This document shows positions 1-9,356 of a stretch of 64,000 bases of DNA, one piece after another (position 1 is the stretch's first letter; every line of letters starts with the position of its first letter). The stretch lies in the NCBI RefSeq assembly GCF_016900355.1, contig NZ_JACJKA010000001.1:124001-188000 (forward strand), given 5' to 3'. A model generated the notes under the pieces. The model was not told where the DNA came from and did no database searches. It saw only the letters and a list, made by a program, of their open reading frames with translations. The translations under genes were made by a program, and so were the position numbers. Source of the stretch: Bacteroides mediterraneensis (GTDB lineage Bacteria > Bacteroidota > Bacteroidia > Bacteroidales > Bacteroidaceae).

Positions 1-1037
1 GCAGCCGCATAGACCTGTCCACTCGGCAAACCCAGGGCCTGACGGACATTATCGGGTGTCAGTTCTCCAGTGCGGGGTAACTCACCGCTTAAACGGCCTT
101 TCACTACATATTTAGAAGGAAGGATACCTTTCAGCTGTTCTTCCACAAAAGGCTGTCCGTCTTCTACCACTAAAATCTCCTTGCAAGAGTCTGCCAGACG
201 AGTCAATGCTTCTACCGGTAAAGGGTATTGCGAAATCTTCAGTATGGGATAAGGACATCCCTCCGGATAATTTTCCATCACGTAGTTGTAACCGATGCCA
301 CAAGCCACAATCCCTTTCTCAGCCATCCCTTCCTGCATACTCAACTGATTATAGCCAGAATGCTCAGATTCAGCCTCCAGTTTCTGCTGGTTTTCGATAA
401 CTTCGATATAACGGCGACGGGCATTTCCCGGCAACAACACCCAGTCGGCAGGTACCGACTGACGTCCCGTACAAGTGACTTCTTTCCCGGATGCAACGAC
501 TTCCACTGCCGCGCGGGAATGGGCCATACGGGTAGTAATACGCATCAATACCGGAGTGCGCAACTGCTCTGAAAGGTCGTATGCATACGCCATCATATCA
601 TAGGCTTCCTGCTGGGAGGAAGGTTCCAATATCGGAATTAAAGCAAACTTACCATAAAAGCGAGAATCCTGCTCGTTTTGGGAAGAGTGCATAGTAGGGT
701 CATCAGCAGCCAAAACCACCACACCTCCATTGACACCCGTAATGGCCGAATTGACAAAGGCATCGGCACATACATTCATTCCCACGTGTTTCATGCAGAC
801 CAATGCCCGCTTGCCCACATACGATACTCCTAAAGCGGCTTCCATAGCCGTTTTCTCGTTAGTGCACCAACTGCTGTGCAAGCCGCGTGCCTTCGCTATC
901 GGAGATTCCTGTATATATTCGGTAATTTCAGTCGAAGGAGTACCCGGGTAAGCATAGACTCCCGAGATTCCCGCATGAAGGGCGCCCAGTGCTATCGCCT
1001 GATCACCCAACAACAAAAGTTTATGATTGTCTTTCAT
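1..1037 (-). CDS. iorA: Indolepyruvate:ferredoxin oxidoreductase alpha subunit, partial (C-terminus beyond left edge)
   Basis: The minus strand is open from an ATG at 1037 to the left edge (345 codons). The protein starts MKDNHKLLLLGDQAIALGAL and has the pyruvate-oxidoreductase-type N-terminal domain, with AYPGTPSTEITEY around residues 29-41 and the thiamine-enzyme-like stretch CMKHVGMNVCADAFVNS. The family converts arylpyruvates from aromatic amino acids to aryl-acyl-CoA while reducing ferredoxin, and is common in anaerobes. The usual C-terminal TPP-binding and ferredoxin-like 4Fe-4S parts, and the partner gene iorB, would lie outside the window. The gene follows the nitrilase-family gene on the same strand with a 13-bp gap, so the two are probably co-transcribed. 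Recognition is from sequence motifs only. Confidence 0.88.
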   Translation of the reverse strand, partial: MKDNHKLLLLGDQAIALGALHAGISGVYAYPGTPSTEITEYIQESPIAKARGLHSSWCTNEKTAMEAALGVSYVGKRALVCMKHVGMNVCADAFVNSAITGVNGGVVVLAADDPTMHSSQNEQDSRFYGKFALIPILEPSSQQEAYDMMAYAYDLSEQLRTPVLMRITTRMAHSRAAVEVVASGKEVTCTGRQSVPADWVLLPGNARRRYIEVIENQQKLEAESEHSGYNQLSMQEGMAEKGIVACGIGYNYVMENYPEGCPYPILKISQYPLPVEALTRLADSCKEILVVEDGQPFVEEQLKGILPSKYVVKGRLSGELPRTGELTPDNVRQALGLPSGQVYAA

Positions 1038-1050
1038 AAATATTAAGAAG

Positions 1051-1821
1051 TTAATTCAATGTAAAAGAATCTGCATCATTCAGTACGGGGAACTTTTTCC
1101 GGAAAGCTTCCAGCTCTTCCATGTCAATGGAGACCTCAATCTGTCCCTGTTCTCCGTCGGCACACGCCGCAAGGGTCCGTCCATACGGGTCGATGGCTGC
1201 CGTACCGCCACAATAGTCACAATACGGATCCTTTCCCACCCGGTTCACACCCAATACATAGCATTGGTTTTCAATGGCTCGTGCCCGCAACAAAGCCTTC
1301 CAAGCTTCCACTCGTGAAGACGGCCAACTGGCTACATACAATGCCACATCGTAATCACCCCGATTCCGGGACCATACGGGGAACCGTAGGTCATAGCACA
1401 CCTCCAGCAGGAAACGTACCCCGCGGAAATCCACCACAACACGCTCCGTACCGGCCGTATAATGCTTGTCTTCTCCACCATACGTAAACAGATGCTTTTT
1501 GTCATACCATTGTACTTTTCCATCGGGATGCACAAAGAAGAAACGGTTATAGAATTTTCCATTTTCCTCAATAGAGATACTGCCAGCAAGGGCACAATCA
1601 TGCGTGCACGCCGTCTGCTTCATCCATTGTAAGGTAGGACTTTCTACAGGCTCCGCAATACCTTCCGGTAACGTACAAAAACCCGTGGAAAACATTTCCG
1701 GAAGCACAAACAAATCGACTTTATCGTAACGATCAATGACCTTTCCCATGTGAGCCACATTGGCTTCAGGGTCAGCCCAGCAAATATCTGTCTGCAATAA
1801 GATTATTTTCATGCTTTTCAT
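1051..1821 (-). CDS. Carbon-nitrogen hydrolase (nitrilase superfamily, omega-amidase-like)
   Basis: 256 aa. The nitrilase-superfamily triad is visible: Glu42 in LFVLPEMFSTGF, Lys108 in WYDKKHLF and Cys142 in LEVCYDLRFP. The length and the FPVWSRN context match the YafV/omega-amidase branch, which hydrolyses alpha-keto-glutaramate or related amides; the real substrate is not shown by sequence. A second in-frame ATG at 1812 (MKIILLQTDICW) is an equally good start, because the promoter just upstream leaves only about 8-10 nt of leader to the first ATG. It is followed after 13 bp by iorA, which suggests a joint role in transaminated amino-acid (keto acid) breakdown. Confidence 0.85.
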   Translation of the reverse strand: MKSMKIILLQTDICWADPEANVAHMGKVIDRYDKVDLFVLPEMFSTGFCTLPEGIAEPVESPTLQWMKQTACTHDCALAGSISIEENGKFYNRFFFVHPDGKVQWYDKKHLFTYGGEDKHYTAGTERVVVDFRGVRFLLEVCYDLRFPVWSRNRGDYDVALYVASWPSSRVEAWKALLRARAIENQCYVLGVNRVGKDPYCDYCGGTAAIDPYGRTLAACADGEQGQIEVSIDMEELEAFRKKFPVLNDADSFTLN

Positions 1822-1835
1822 TCATTAGAAACGCC

Positions 1836-1866
1836 CAAAGGTAACGATTTAATTACAGAAAGCAAA
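1836..1866 (-). promoter_or_regulatory. Promoter for the nitrilase-iorA unit
   Basis: Read on the minus strand, TTTG (1863-1866), a 19-nt spacer and TACCTTTG (1836-1843) match the Bacteroides consensus TTTG-N19-21-TAnnTTTG. Transcription would start around 1830, directly upstream of the gene. Confidence 0.7.
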
Positions 1867-2026
1867 TTTTAGCTTCAAAATACTTCTATATAAAAACAAA
1901 ATGTACGTTTTTGAAATTTCTCATTCATATCCCTGTTTTTTCACCGATTTCTTAATAACTTGGCTATTCTCAGGCTTTTTATTCTAAAAGAACCTTATAT
2001 ATAGAGGTAGTTTGCAAAATGTTTTT

Positions 2027-2034
2027 TATTTTTG
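2027..2034 (+). promoter_or_regulatory. Probable -7 element for lysS
   Basis: TATTTTTG fits the -7 consensus TAnnTTTG and lies 28 nt before the lysS ATG. No TTTG sits at the expected 19-21 nt distance, so the -33 element is weak or absent. Confidence 0.4.
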
Positions 2035-2062
2035 TAGCCAAAATGAGTTAATATACTAACAA

Positions 2063-3790
2063 ATGAACGTATTAGAATTAAGCGAACAGGAAATTATCAG
2101 ACGTAACAGTCTGAATGAGTTAAGAGCAATGGGGATTGACCCATACCCTGCTGCCGAGTATGTAACCAACGCTTTTTCGACTGACATTAAAGCCGAATTT
2201 AAAGACGATGCGGAACCCCGCAAAGTGTCTGTAGCCGGTCGTATCATGTCTCGCCGCGTCATGGGTAAGGCATCCTTCATTGAATTGCAAGACTCTAAAG
2301 GTCGTATTCAAGTATATATAACCCGTGACGACATCTGTCCGGGGGAAAACAAAGATTTATACAATGTTGTTTTCAAACGTTTGCTGGACTTGGGTGATTT
2401 CATCGGAATTGAAGGCTTTGTATTCCGCACACAGACAGGAGAAGTTTCCATCCATGCACAGAGACTGACAGTGTTGTCCAAATCCATCCGTCCGCTTCCG
2501 ATTGTAAAATACAAAGACGGAGTGGCATACGACAAATTCGAAGACCCGGAACTCCGCTACCGCCAGCGCTATGTAGACTTGGTAGTCAACGACGGAGTCA
2601 AAGATATTTTCCTGAAACGGAGCAAAATCTACAATTCCATGAGAGAATATTTCAATTCCAAAGGCTATGTGGAAGTAGAAACTCCGATTCTTCAGTCTAT
2701 CCCGGGAGGTGCTACGGCACGCCCGTTCATCACTCACCACAACGCACTCGACATTCCTTTGTACATGCGTATTGCCAGTGAGCTGTACCTGAAACGACTG
2801 ATTGTAGGTGGTTTTGAAGGAGTGTACGAAATTGGCAAGAACTTCCGTAACGAAGGTATGGACCGTACACACAACCCGGAATTCACTTGTATGGAAATTT
2901 ATGTAGCCTACAAGGATTACAACTGGATGATGAAGTTTACGGAAAACATGCTCGAGAAAATCTGCATGGACGTAAATGGTACTACAGAAGTGAAGATTGG
3001 TGACAATGTCATCAGCTTCAAGGCTCCGTTCAAGCGCGTCACCATGCTGGATTCTATCAAGGAATTTACGGGATACGACCTGACCGGCATGAACGAAGAC
3101 CAGATTCGGGAAGTGTGTCAGAAGCTGAACATGGAAATCGACGATACAATGGGTAAGGGTAAGCTGATTGACGAAATCTTCGGCGAATTCTGCGAAGGCA
3201 ACTACATCCAGCCGACCTTTATCACCGACTATCCGATTGAAATGTCTCCGCTGACAAAGAAGCACCGCAACAATCCGGACCTGACCGAACGCTTCGAACT
3301 GATGGTGAACGGAAAGGAACTTTGCAATGCTTATTCAGAGCTGAACGACCCGATTGACCAGCTGGAACGTTTTGAAGAGCAGATGCGCCTGAACGAAAAG
3401 GGAGACGACGAAGCTATGATTATTGATAAAGACTTCGTACGTGCCTTGGAATACGGTATGCCTCCTACTTCAGGTTTGGGTATCGGTATGGACCGCTTGG
3501 TCATGCTGATGACAGGTCAGAACACCATTCAGGAAGTGTTGTTCTTCCCGCAAATGCGTCCGGAAAAAGTCATTCCGAAAGATGCACCGGCCAAATTCAT
3601 GGAATTGGGCGTGGCAGAAGAATGGGTACCGGTTCTCCAAAAAGCCGGATATAACCTGATAAGCGACATGAAAGATGTCAATCCACAGAAGCTCCATCAG
3701 GATATCTGCGGTATTAATAAAAAATACAAACTGGAATTGAAGAACCCGACAGTCGACGAAGTTGCAGGCTGGATAGAAAAAATTAAGTAA
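2063..3790 (+). CDS. lysS: Lysine--tRNA ligase, class II
   Basis: 575 aa. An N-terminal OB-fold anticodon-binding domain (about residues 50-160, with [20 protein letters not shown]) precedes the class II catalytic core. Motif 2 is [14 protein letters not shown] (about 263-276) and motif 3 is GLGIGMDRL (about 470). It charges tRNA-Lys in the cytoplasm. The protein is about 70 residues longer than the E. coli enzyme (505 aa). The extra C-terminal part (about 510-575) follows the catalytic domain and looks like a small helical module, with a segment reading [20 protein letters not shown]. It heads a run of same-strand genes with gpsA and pgi, although a perfect 13-bp hairpin separates it from gpsA. 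Confidence 0.97.
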   Translation: MNVLELSEQEIIRRNSLNELRAMGIDPYPAAEYVTNAFSTDIKAEFKDDAEPRKVSVAGRIMSRRVMGKASFIELQDSKGRIQVYITRDDICPGENKDLYNVVFKRLLDLGDFIGIEGFVFRTQTGEVSIHAQRLTVLSKSIRPLPIVKYKDGVAYDKFEDPELRYRQRYVDLVVNDGVKDIFLKRSKIYNSMREYFNSKGYVEVETPILQSIPGGATARPFITHHNALDIPLYMRIASELYLKRLIVGGFEGVYEIGKNFRNEGMDRTHNPEFTCMEIYVAYKDYNWMMKFTENMLEKICMDVNGTTEVKIGDNVISFKAPFKRVTMLDSIKEFTGYDLTGMNEDQIREVCQKLNMEIDDTMGKGKLIDEIFGEFCEGNYIQPTFITDYPIEMSPLTKKHRNNPDLTERFELMVNGKELCNAYSELNDPIDQLERFEEQMRLNEKGDDEAMIIDKDFVRALEYGMPPTSGLGIGMDRLVMLMTGQNTIQEVLFFPQMRPEKVIPKDAPAKFMELGVAEEWVPVLQKAGYNLISDMKDVNPQKLHQDICGINKKYKLELKNPTVDEVAGWIEKIK

Positions 3791-3810
3791 CAGACAGAAT
3801 GAAGGGATGT

Positions 3811-3842
3811 ATGAAGAGTGAAGAATGAGCTTCACTCTTCAT
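3811..3842 (+). other. Perfect 13-bp hairpin between lysS and gpsA
   Basis: Arms at 3811-3823 (ATGAAGAGTGAAG) and 3830-3842 are exact complements around a 6-nt loop. Further pairing of AACAGA with TCTGTT outside is possible. There is no T-tract, so it is better read as an mRNA processing or stability element, or a weak attenuator, than as a standard terminator. Confidence 0.6.
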
Positions 3843-3867
3843 ATCTGTTTCATTAAGAAAATAAAGT

Positions 3868-4863
3868 ATGAAATTACCCGGAAAAATAGCAATCATGGGG
3901 GGAGGAAGCTGGGCCACAGCTATTGCCAAAATCATATTGACCCAGGCAGAATCCATAAACTGGTATATGCGCCGTGACGACCGGATTGAAGAATTCAAAC
4001 GTCTGGGACATAATCCAGCTTATTTGACGAGTGTACGTTTCGACATGAAATGCATCAATTTTTCATCAGACATTAATAAGGTAGTCAAGGAATCGGATAC
4101 CCTGATTTTCGTGACCCCTTCACCGTATCTGAAAAGTCACCTCAAAAAGCTAAAAGTCAAACTGAAGGATAAATTCATCGTTACCGCCATCAAAGGTATT
4201 GTACCGGACGAGAATCTGATTGTATCCGACTACTTCCACAAGATGTACGACGTGCCTGAAAACAACATTGCCGTTTTGGCAGGCCCTTGTCACGCAGAAG
4301 AAGTAGCCTTGGAACGACTTTCTTACCTCACCGTAGGATGTAAAGACATCGAAAAAGCCAAGATGTTCGCCAAGCAACTGGCTGGACACTATATCAAAAC
4401 GTCTGTCAACACCGACGTAGCCGGCATTGAATATGCTTCTGTACTGAAGAACGTATATGCCATCGCAGCTGGTATTTGCAGCGGACTGAAATACGGCGAC
4501 AATTTCCAAGCTGTATTGGTTTCAAATGCCTTACAGGAAATGAACCGATTCCTGGACACCGTTCATCCGGTCAATCGCTGCACCAACGACTCAGCCTATC
4601 TGGGCGACCTTCTCGTAACTTCCTATTCCAATTTCAGCCGTAACCGGGTATTCGGAACCATGATCGGTAAAGGATATTCCGTGAAAAGCGCACAGATTGA
4701 GATGGAAATGATTGCCGAAGGATACTACGGCACCAAATGCATCAAGGAACTGAACAAGCATCTGCACGTGAATATGCCGATTGTAGATGCGGTGTACAAC
4801 ATCCTTTATGAGCGGATATCTCCAATGATAGAAATCAAATTATTAACTGACTCATTTAGATAA
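3868..4863 (+). CDS. gpsA: Glycerol-3-phosphate dehydrogenase, NAD(P)-dependent
   Basis: 331 aa. The N-terminal Rossmann fold shows IMGGGSWATAIAK (residues 9-21). The catalytic lysine region EYASVLKNVYAIAAG (Lys194) and the later NSAYLGDLLVTSYSNFSRNR region are typical of GpsA. The enzyme reduces dihydroxyacetone phosphate to sn-glycerol-3-phosphate for phospholipid synthesis. It is 15 bp upstream of pgi, so the two are almost certainly in one transcript. Confidence 0.94.
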   Translation: MKLPGKIAIMGGGSWATAIAKIILTQAESINWYMRRDDRIEEFKRLGHNPAYLTSVRFDMKCINFSSDINKVVKESDTLIFVTPSPYLKSHLKKLKVKLKDKFIVTAIKGIVPDENLIVSDYFHKMYDVPENNIAVLAGPCHAEEVALERLSYLTVGCKDIEKAKMFAKQLAGHYIKTSVNTDVAGIEYASVLKNVYAIAAGICSGLKYGDNFQAVLVSNALQEMNRFLDTVHPVNRCTNDSAYLGDLLVTSYSNFSRNRVFGTMIGKGYSVKSAQIEMEMIAEGYYGTKCIKELNKHLHVNMPIVDAVYNILYERISPMIEIKLLTDSFR

Positions 4864-4878
4864 AAATCAGAAACAGTT

Positions 4879-6228
4879 ATGGAAAATATTCAACTAAATG
4901 TGGAAAAAACTTTGGATTTTATCTCCAAAGAAAAATTGGCTTCTTATGAACCCAAAGTAAAAGCTTGTATGGAAACGCTGGAAAAAGGCACTGGTCTGGG
5001 AAATGATTTCTTAGGTTGGTTGCATTTACCTTCTTCCATCACCACAGAACACCTGAACGACCTGAAAGCTACTGCACAGATCCTTCGTGAAAATTGTGAA
5101 GTAGTGGTTGTTGCCGGTATTGGAGGTAGCTACTTAGGCGCACGTGCTGTCATCGAAGCCATGTCAAACAGCTTTGCTTGGTTAGAGGAAAAGAAAGCTG
5201 GAAACCCGACGATTATTTTTGCCGGACACAATATCAGCGAAGACTATCTGTTCGAACTGACAGAGTTCCTGAAAGACAAAAAGTTCGGTGTCATCAACAT
5301 ATCTAAATCAGGAACTACTACCGAAACAGCTTTGGCATTCCGCCTGCTGAAGAAACAGTGCGAAGACCAGAGAGGCAAGGAAATGGCCCGCAAAGTGATC
5401 GTAGCCGTAACCGATGCAAAGAAAGGTGCTGCCCGCGTTACAGCCGACAAGGAAGGATACAAATCATTCATCATTCCTGACAACGTAGGCGGACGTTTCT
5501 CTGTACTGACTCCGGTAGGTTTACTCCCTATTGCAGTGGCTGGTATCAACATTGACCAATTGGTAGCCGGTGCCTGCGAAATGGAAAAAGTATGTGCCAA
5601 CGAAAACATGTACGAAAACCCGGCAGCCCTGTATGCAGCTACTCGCAACGAACTGTACCAGAATGGCAAGAAAATTGAAATTTTGGTCAACTTCCAGCCG
5701 AAACTGCACTACTTCATGGAATGGTGGAAACAGTTGTACGGTGAATCAGAAGGAAAAGACCACAAAGGTATCTATCCGAGCTCTGTAGATTTCTCTACCG
5801 ACCTGCACTCTATGGGACAGTGGATTCAGCAGGGTGAACGCACCATCTTCGAAACAGTAGTTTCCATTGCTACCCCCAACCACGAGCTTCACTTCCCAAG
5901 TGATGAAGAAAACTTGGATGGTTTGAACTTCCTGGCTGGAAAACGTATCGATGAAGTCAACAAGATGGCTGAACTGGGTACACAGCTTGCTCACGTAGAC
6001 GGTGGTGTTCCTAACTTGCACGTCAGTGTTCCTTCACTGAACGAATACTATCTGGGACAGCTGATTTACTTCTTTGAAAAAGCCTGCGGAATCAGCGGAT
6101 ACCTTTTGGGTGTAAATCCGTTCAACCAGCCGGGTGTAGAAGCCTACAAGAAGAATATGTTTGCCCTCTTGAACAAGCCGGGATACGAAAAAGAATCTGA
6201 AGCAATCCAGGCTCGTCTGAAGAAATAA
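4879..6228 (+). CDS. pgi: Glucose-6-phosphate isomerase
   Basis: 449 aa, the compact form of the enzyme also seen in Firmicutes. Sugar-phosphate binding signatures are present: [20 protein letters not shown] and [17 protein letters not shown]. The C-terminal [16 protein letters not shown] matches the second PGI signature region. It interconverts glucose-6-phosphate and fructose-6-phosphate, so it feeds both glycolysis and, through fructose-6-phosphate, the amino-sugar pathway encoded nearby (nagB). It closes the lysS-gpsA-pgi run and is followed by a long hairpin. Confidence 0.96.
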   Translation: MENIQLNVEKTLDFISKEKLASYEPKVKACMETLEKGTGLGNDFLGWLHLPSSITTEHLNDLKATAQILRENCEVVVVAGIGGSYLGARAVIEAMSNSFAWLEEKKAGNPTIIFAGHNISEDYLFELTEFLKDKKFGVINISKSGTTTETALAFRLLKKQCEDQRGKEMARKVIVAVTDAKKGAARVTADKEGYKSFIIPDNVGGRFSVLTPVGLLPIAVAGINIDQLVAGACEMEKVCANENMYENPAALYAATRNELYQNGKKIEILVNFQPKLHYFMEWWKQLYGESEGKDHKGIYPSSVDFSTDLHSMGQWIQQGERTIFETVVSIATPNHELHFPSDEENLDGLNFLAGKRIDEVNKMAELGTQLAHVDGGVPNLHVSVPSLNEYYLGQLIYFFEKACGISGYLLGVNPFNQPGVEAYKKNMFALLNKPGYEKESEAIQARLKK

Positions 6229-6256
6229 AACGAGACGTCATTTCGTTTTACATTTA

Positions 6257-6328
6257 CAGGCACGAATTACATGAGAAGCACCTCTCTGCAGAAAGAGAAG
6301 GAAATATTCTTCATGTAATGCGTGCCTG
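6257..6328 (+). other. Long inverted repeat between pgi and the HAD gene
   Basis: The arm starting CAGGCACGAATTACATGA at 6257 pairs with CTTCATGTAATGCGTGCCTG at 6309-6328, with one A/C mismatch and a small bulge, around a roughly 30-nt loop. No T-run follows. It may end the pgi transcript inefficiently or stabilise its 3' end. Confidence 0.6.
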
Positions 6329-6349
6329 ATTATTATAAAAAGGATTATC

Positions 6350-7090
6350 ATGTTCCAACAAGAAATCAATCAATATCTCCACACACATCATTATACGCAC
6401 ATTGATTTAAAAGCCGTATTGTTCGACATGGACGGAGTGCTGTTCGATTCCATGAAGAACCATGCCCGTGCCTGGCACGAGGCCATGAAACAGTATGGCA
6501 TGAGCCTAAGCCCGGAAGAAGCCTATCTACACGAAGGCCGTACAGGGGCTTCTACCATCAACATCGTCAGCCAACGGGAAAGAGGCTACGAAGCTTCTGA
6601 GGAAGAAATCAAACAAATTTACCAAACTAAAAGTGACTTGTTCAACAGTCTGCCCAAGGCAGATCCCATGCCCGGGGCTCTTGAGGTACTGAATAAGATT
6701 AAGACTGCCGGACTCATCCCTATGGTAGTCACAGGCTCCGGACAGCATTCTTTGCTGGACAAACTGAACCATTACTTTCCAGACATTTTTCACCGCGAAC
6801 TGATGGTTACCGCTTTCGACGTGAAATACGGAAAGCCTAATCCCGAGCCCTACCTAATGGCCCTGCAAAAGGCAGGAATCCAAGCCAATGAGGCGATTGT
6901 TGTAGAAAACGCTCCTCTGGGCGTACGCGCCGGAGTGGCCGCCGGAATCTTTACGGTAGCTCTGAATACCGGCCCTCTTCCCGATGAAGTCCTCTTGAAA
7001 GAAGGAGCCAACCTGCTCTTTCCTTCCATGTCGGCATTTGACGAAAACTGGGAAACAGTTTATCAGAGTCTGCAAACCACTTCACTATAA
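6350..7090 (+). CDS. HAD-superfamily sugar-phosphatase or beta-phosphoglucomutase-like protein
   Basis: 246 aa. HAD motif I is VLFDMDGVLFDS with nucleophile Asp26 and Asp28. A helical cap typical of the beta-phosphoglucomutase/phosphatase subfamily follows. Motif II is MVVTGSGQ, the motif III region is KYGKPNPEPYL and motif IV is VVENAPLGVRAG. It probably acts on a small phosphorylated sugar, but the sequence does not separate a mutase from a phosphatase. A strong terminator follows directly. Confidence 0.85.
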   Translation: MFQQEINQYLHTHHYTHIDLKAVLFDMDGVLFDSMKNHARAWHEAMKQYGMSLSPEEAYLHEGRTGASTINIVSQRERGYEASEEEIKQIYQTKSDLFNSLPKADPMPGALEVLNKIKTAGLIPMVVTGSGQHSLLDKLNHYFPDIFHRELMVTAFDVKYGKPNPEPYLMALQKAGIQANEAIVVENAPLGVRAGVAAGIFTVALNTGPLPDEVLLKEGANLLFPSMSAFDENWETVYQSLQTTSL

Positions 7091-7094
7091 ACAG

Positions 7095-7142
7095 AAAATC
7101 CACAGAAAAGGTACATCACTATACTCTTTCTGTGGATTTTTT
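7095..7142. terminator. Bidirectional terminator between HAD gene and ROK gene
   Basis: AAAATCCACAGAAAAG (7095-7110) pairs with CTTTCTGTGGATTTTTT (7126-7142). The T-run on one side and A-run on the other allow termination from both convergent genes. Confidence 0.85.
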
Positions 7143-7162
7143 GTATTCCTAAGAAGGCTTCA

Positions 7163-8368
7163 TTATTCCAAAGCAAACAATTTGCTTCGCGACAACAGAG
7201 AAGAACCTATCACATTGGCTTTCTCCTTCAATTCAGACAACACGATGTCTGAATCCTTATACATCAGGTTCAACGTGTACTTCCGGACCGCAGAAATTAC
7301 CGGAGGAAGCAAATATTCTCCTACTTTCGCAAACTCACCTCCAATAATCACCTGTTCAGGATTGAATATATTAATCAAGTCCCCAATGTGACGTCCTAAT
7401 TTTGTACCAATTTCTTCCACCAGTTCAATAGCCAGCACATCTTCCCGTCGTACTGCTGAGATAATATCGGCCAACGTGATGTCATCGATGGCTTTTTCTT
7501 TCAGCAAAACAGAGTTCTCTCCCTGACGAAGACGGGCAATGAATTTACGGTACAATGCCGAACAGGAAACTTCCGTCTCAATACACCCTTTCTTTCCGCA
7601 ATAACAGATTTGCTGATTATCGTATCCATAGTTGTGTCCGAATTCCCCGGCAAAACCAGACATACCGGAATACAATTTGCCATCAATAATAATAGCCATC
7701 CCCAGTCCCCAGTTCACATTGATGAATATCAGATTCTTCGGACATTTCTCTGGACGCATGATATATTCACCGTATGCCATGGCCCGGCTGTCATTGTCAA
7801 TGCATACATTGATACCCAGTCTGTCGGTAAACATCTCAGCCAACGGTTTCTCTCCAAATGTCAAGTGTGTATAACTGCATCCGGTTTCCGGATTGACGCG
7901 GCCTGTCATACCGATGCAAATGTTCAAGATTTTCGACTTGTCACACGGAAGCTCATCAATAAAGATTTCGATTTCCCGGCAAATACGTTCCAGACATTCC
8001 GGCGTATTTTCCAATTTAAAAGGAATCTCCATCTTGGTCTGCAAGACATCTCCCTTAAAATTAATAGCACCCAAACTTAAAGACTGCACCGCCAATGCCA
8101 CTCCTATAAAATAGGCCGAATCTGCATTCAAGCCATATAGACTGGGATGACGTCCTCCGCTGGTCTCCAGTTTTCCACAATCGTTCACATATCCCTCTTT
8201 ACACATCTCATCCACAAATTTTGTCACCGTAGGAACACTTAAGCCCATTGATTTAGACAAATCTGTAATCGTAGTGCTACCCGCATAAATCAAATGCGTA
8301 ATGATACGCTGCTTTACTAACGCACTCTTAACCCCTTTCTGTATGTTCGTCAATAGAGTCTGACCCAT
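7163..8368 (-). CDS. ROK-family transcriptional regulator (NagC-like)
   Basis: 401 aa. The N-terminal winged-helix HTH (about residues 18-75, TITDLSKSMGLSVPTVTKFV) is followed by a ROK/sugar-kinase fold. The structural zinc site is intact: His245 in GEFGH, and Cys255, Cys257 and Cys262 in CYCGKKGCIE. ROK regulators of this build sense sugars or sugar phosphates, and NagC binds N-acetylglucosamine-6-phosphate. It is transcribed divergently from nagB across 185 bp containing an inverted repeat over both promoters, so control of nagB and its downstream gene is likely. The exact ligand is inferred from context. Confidence 0.9.
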   Translation of the reverse strand: MGQTLLTNIQKGVKSALVKQRIITHLIYAGSTTITDLSKSMGLSVPTVTKFVDEMCKEGYVNDCGKLETSGGRHPSLYGLNADSAYFIGVALAVQSLSLGAINFKGDVLQTKMEIPFKLENTPECLERICREIEIFIDELPCDKSKILNICIGMTGRVNPETGCSYTHLTFGEKPLAEMFTDRLGINVCIDNDSRAMAYGEYIMRPEKCPKNLIFINVNWGLGMAIIIDGKLYSGMSGFAGEFGHNYGYDNQQICYCGKKGCIETEVSCSALYRKFIARLRQGENSVLLKEKAIDDITLADIISAVRREDVLAIELVEEIGTKLGRHIGDLINIFNPEQVIIGGEFAKVGEYLLPPVISAVRKYTLNLMYKDSDIVLSELKEKANVIGSSLLSRSKLFALE

Positions 8369-8395
8369 ATTCGTTATTTTTTATAGAAACATTTA

Positions 8396-8426
8396 CAAAT
8401 GTAGAATTTTTCTTTAAAAAGTCAAG
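8396..8426 (-). promoter_or_regulatory. Promoter of the ROK regulator
   Basis: On the minus strand, TACATTTG (8396-8403) is a full -7 element. CTTG (8423-8426) stands 19 nt away as a near-consensus -33. The -33 lies at the inverted repeat shared with the nagB promoter. Confidence 0.6.
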
Positions 8427-8456
8427 CATAAAAAATCTATTTTTTTATTTGACTTT
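8418..8456. promoter_or_regulatory. Candidate operator between ROK gene and nagB
   Basis: AAAGTCAA (8418-8425) and TTGACTTT (8449-8456) form an exact 8-bp inverted repeat. The A-rich and T-rich inner flanks can extend the dyad almost to its centre. The arms overlap the -33 elements of both divergent promoters, the position expected for a repressor of both genes. Binding by the ROK protein is inference. Confidence 0.5.
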
Positions 8457-8479
8457 CTGAATAAGCTTTGATATATTTG
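8448..8479 (+). promoter_or_regulatory. Promoter of nagB
   Basis: TTTG (8448-8451), a 20-nt spacer and TATATTTG (8472-8479) are a full match to the Bacteroides consensus. The predicted leader is about 68 nt and contains another short dyad, AAGAT-AA-ATCTT (about 8488-8499). Confidence 0.8.
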
Positions 8480-8553
8480 CAGAAACAAGATAAATCTTAT
8501 CGTAGATCAGATTACAATTAAAATTAATTTCAATATTCAAAATTCTAACCACC

Positions 8554-9345
8554 ATGAGACTAATCATTGAACCTGATTACAATGCGCTGTCAAATTGGGC
8601 AGCAAACTATGTCGCAAAAAAAATTAACGCAGCCAATCCGACCAAAGAAAAACCGTTTGTATTGGGACTTCCTACCGGTTCTTCTCCACTGGGTATGTAC
8701 AAAGCCTTGATTGAACTGAATAAAAAAGGAGTGGTTTCCTTCAAGAACGTAGTAACTTTCAATATGGATGAATATGTAGGCTTACCTGAATCACATCCGG
8801 AAAGTTATCATTCTTTCATGTTCAACAATTTCTTCAACCACATCGACATCTGCAAGGAAAACATCCATATCCTGAACGGTAATGCAGCCGATTTGGAAGC
8901 AGAATGTGCGCACTATGAGAAGGAAATTGAAAAATTCGGTGGTATCGACCTGTTCTTGGGAGGTATCGGTCCTGATGGTCACATCGCATTCAACGAACCG
9001 GGCTCTTCATTGAGTTCACGCACCCGTGTGAAAACACTGACTACCGATACCATCATTGCCAACTCTCGTTTCTTTGAAAACGACGTCAACAAAGTGCCCA
9101 AAACAGCTCTGACCGTAGGAGTAGGCACAGTGCTTTCTGCCAAGGAAGTGTTGATTATCTGCAACGGACACAACAAGGCTCGCGCTTTGCAGCATGCTGT
9201 TGAAGGAGGTATTACACAGATGTGGACCATCAGCGCACTCCAGATGCACCAGCATGGCATCATCGTATGCGATGAAGCTGCAACGGACGAACTGAAGGTC
9301 GGCACTTACAAGTACTTCAAAGACATCGAAAAGAACAATCTTTAA
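8554..9345 (+). CDS. nagB: Glucosamine-6-phosphate deaminase
   Basis: 263 aa, the normal length for NagB. Catalytic residues are all present at the E. coli positions: Asp72 in FNMDEY, Asp141 and His143 in [11 protein letters not shown], and Glu148. It converts glucosamine-6-phosphate to fructose-6-phosphate and ammonia, so amino sugars from host glycans or cell-wall turnover can enter glycolysis. It has its own promoter, is divergent from a ROK regulator, and is followed after 11 bp by a larger gene with a second, degenerate NagB-like domain. Confidence 0.96.
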   Translation: MRLIIEPDYNALSNWAANYVAKKINAANPTKEKPFVLGLPTGSSPLGMYKALIELNKKGVVSFKNVVTFNMDEYVGLPESHPESYHSFMFNNFFNHIDICKENIHILNGNAADLEAECAHYEKEIEKFGGIDLFLGGIGPDGHIAFNEPGSSLSSRTRVKTLTTDTIIANSRFFENDVNKVPKTALTVGVGTVLSAKEVLIICNGHNKARALQHAVEGGITQMWTISALQMHQHGIIVCDEAATDELKVGTYKYFKDIEKNNL

Positions 9346-9356
9346 TTTGCTAATTT

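Noticed and set aside
2357-3265. 302-codon minus-strand ORF inside lysS
   Set aside because: It is the exact antisense of a conserved tRNA synthetase, has no family features, and comes from codon bias of the real gene.
8481-8553. Riboswitch or ribozyme in the nagB leader (glmS-like)
   Set aside because: The leader is only about 70 nt with one small dyad, and no conserved ribozyme core was seen.
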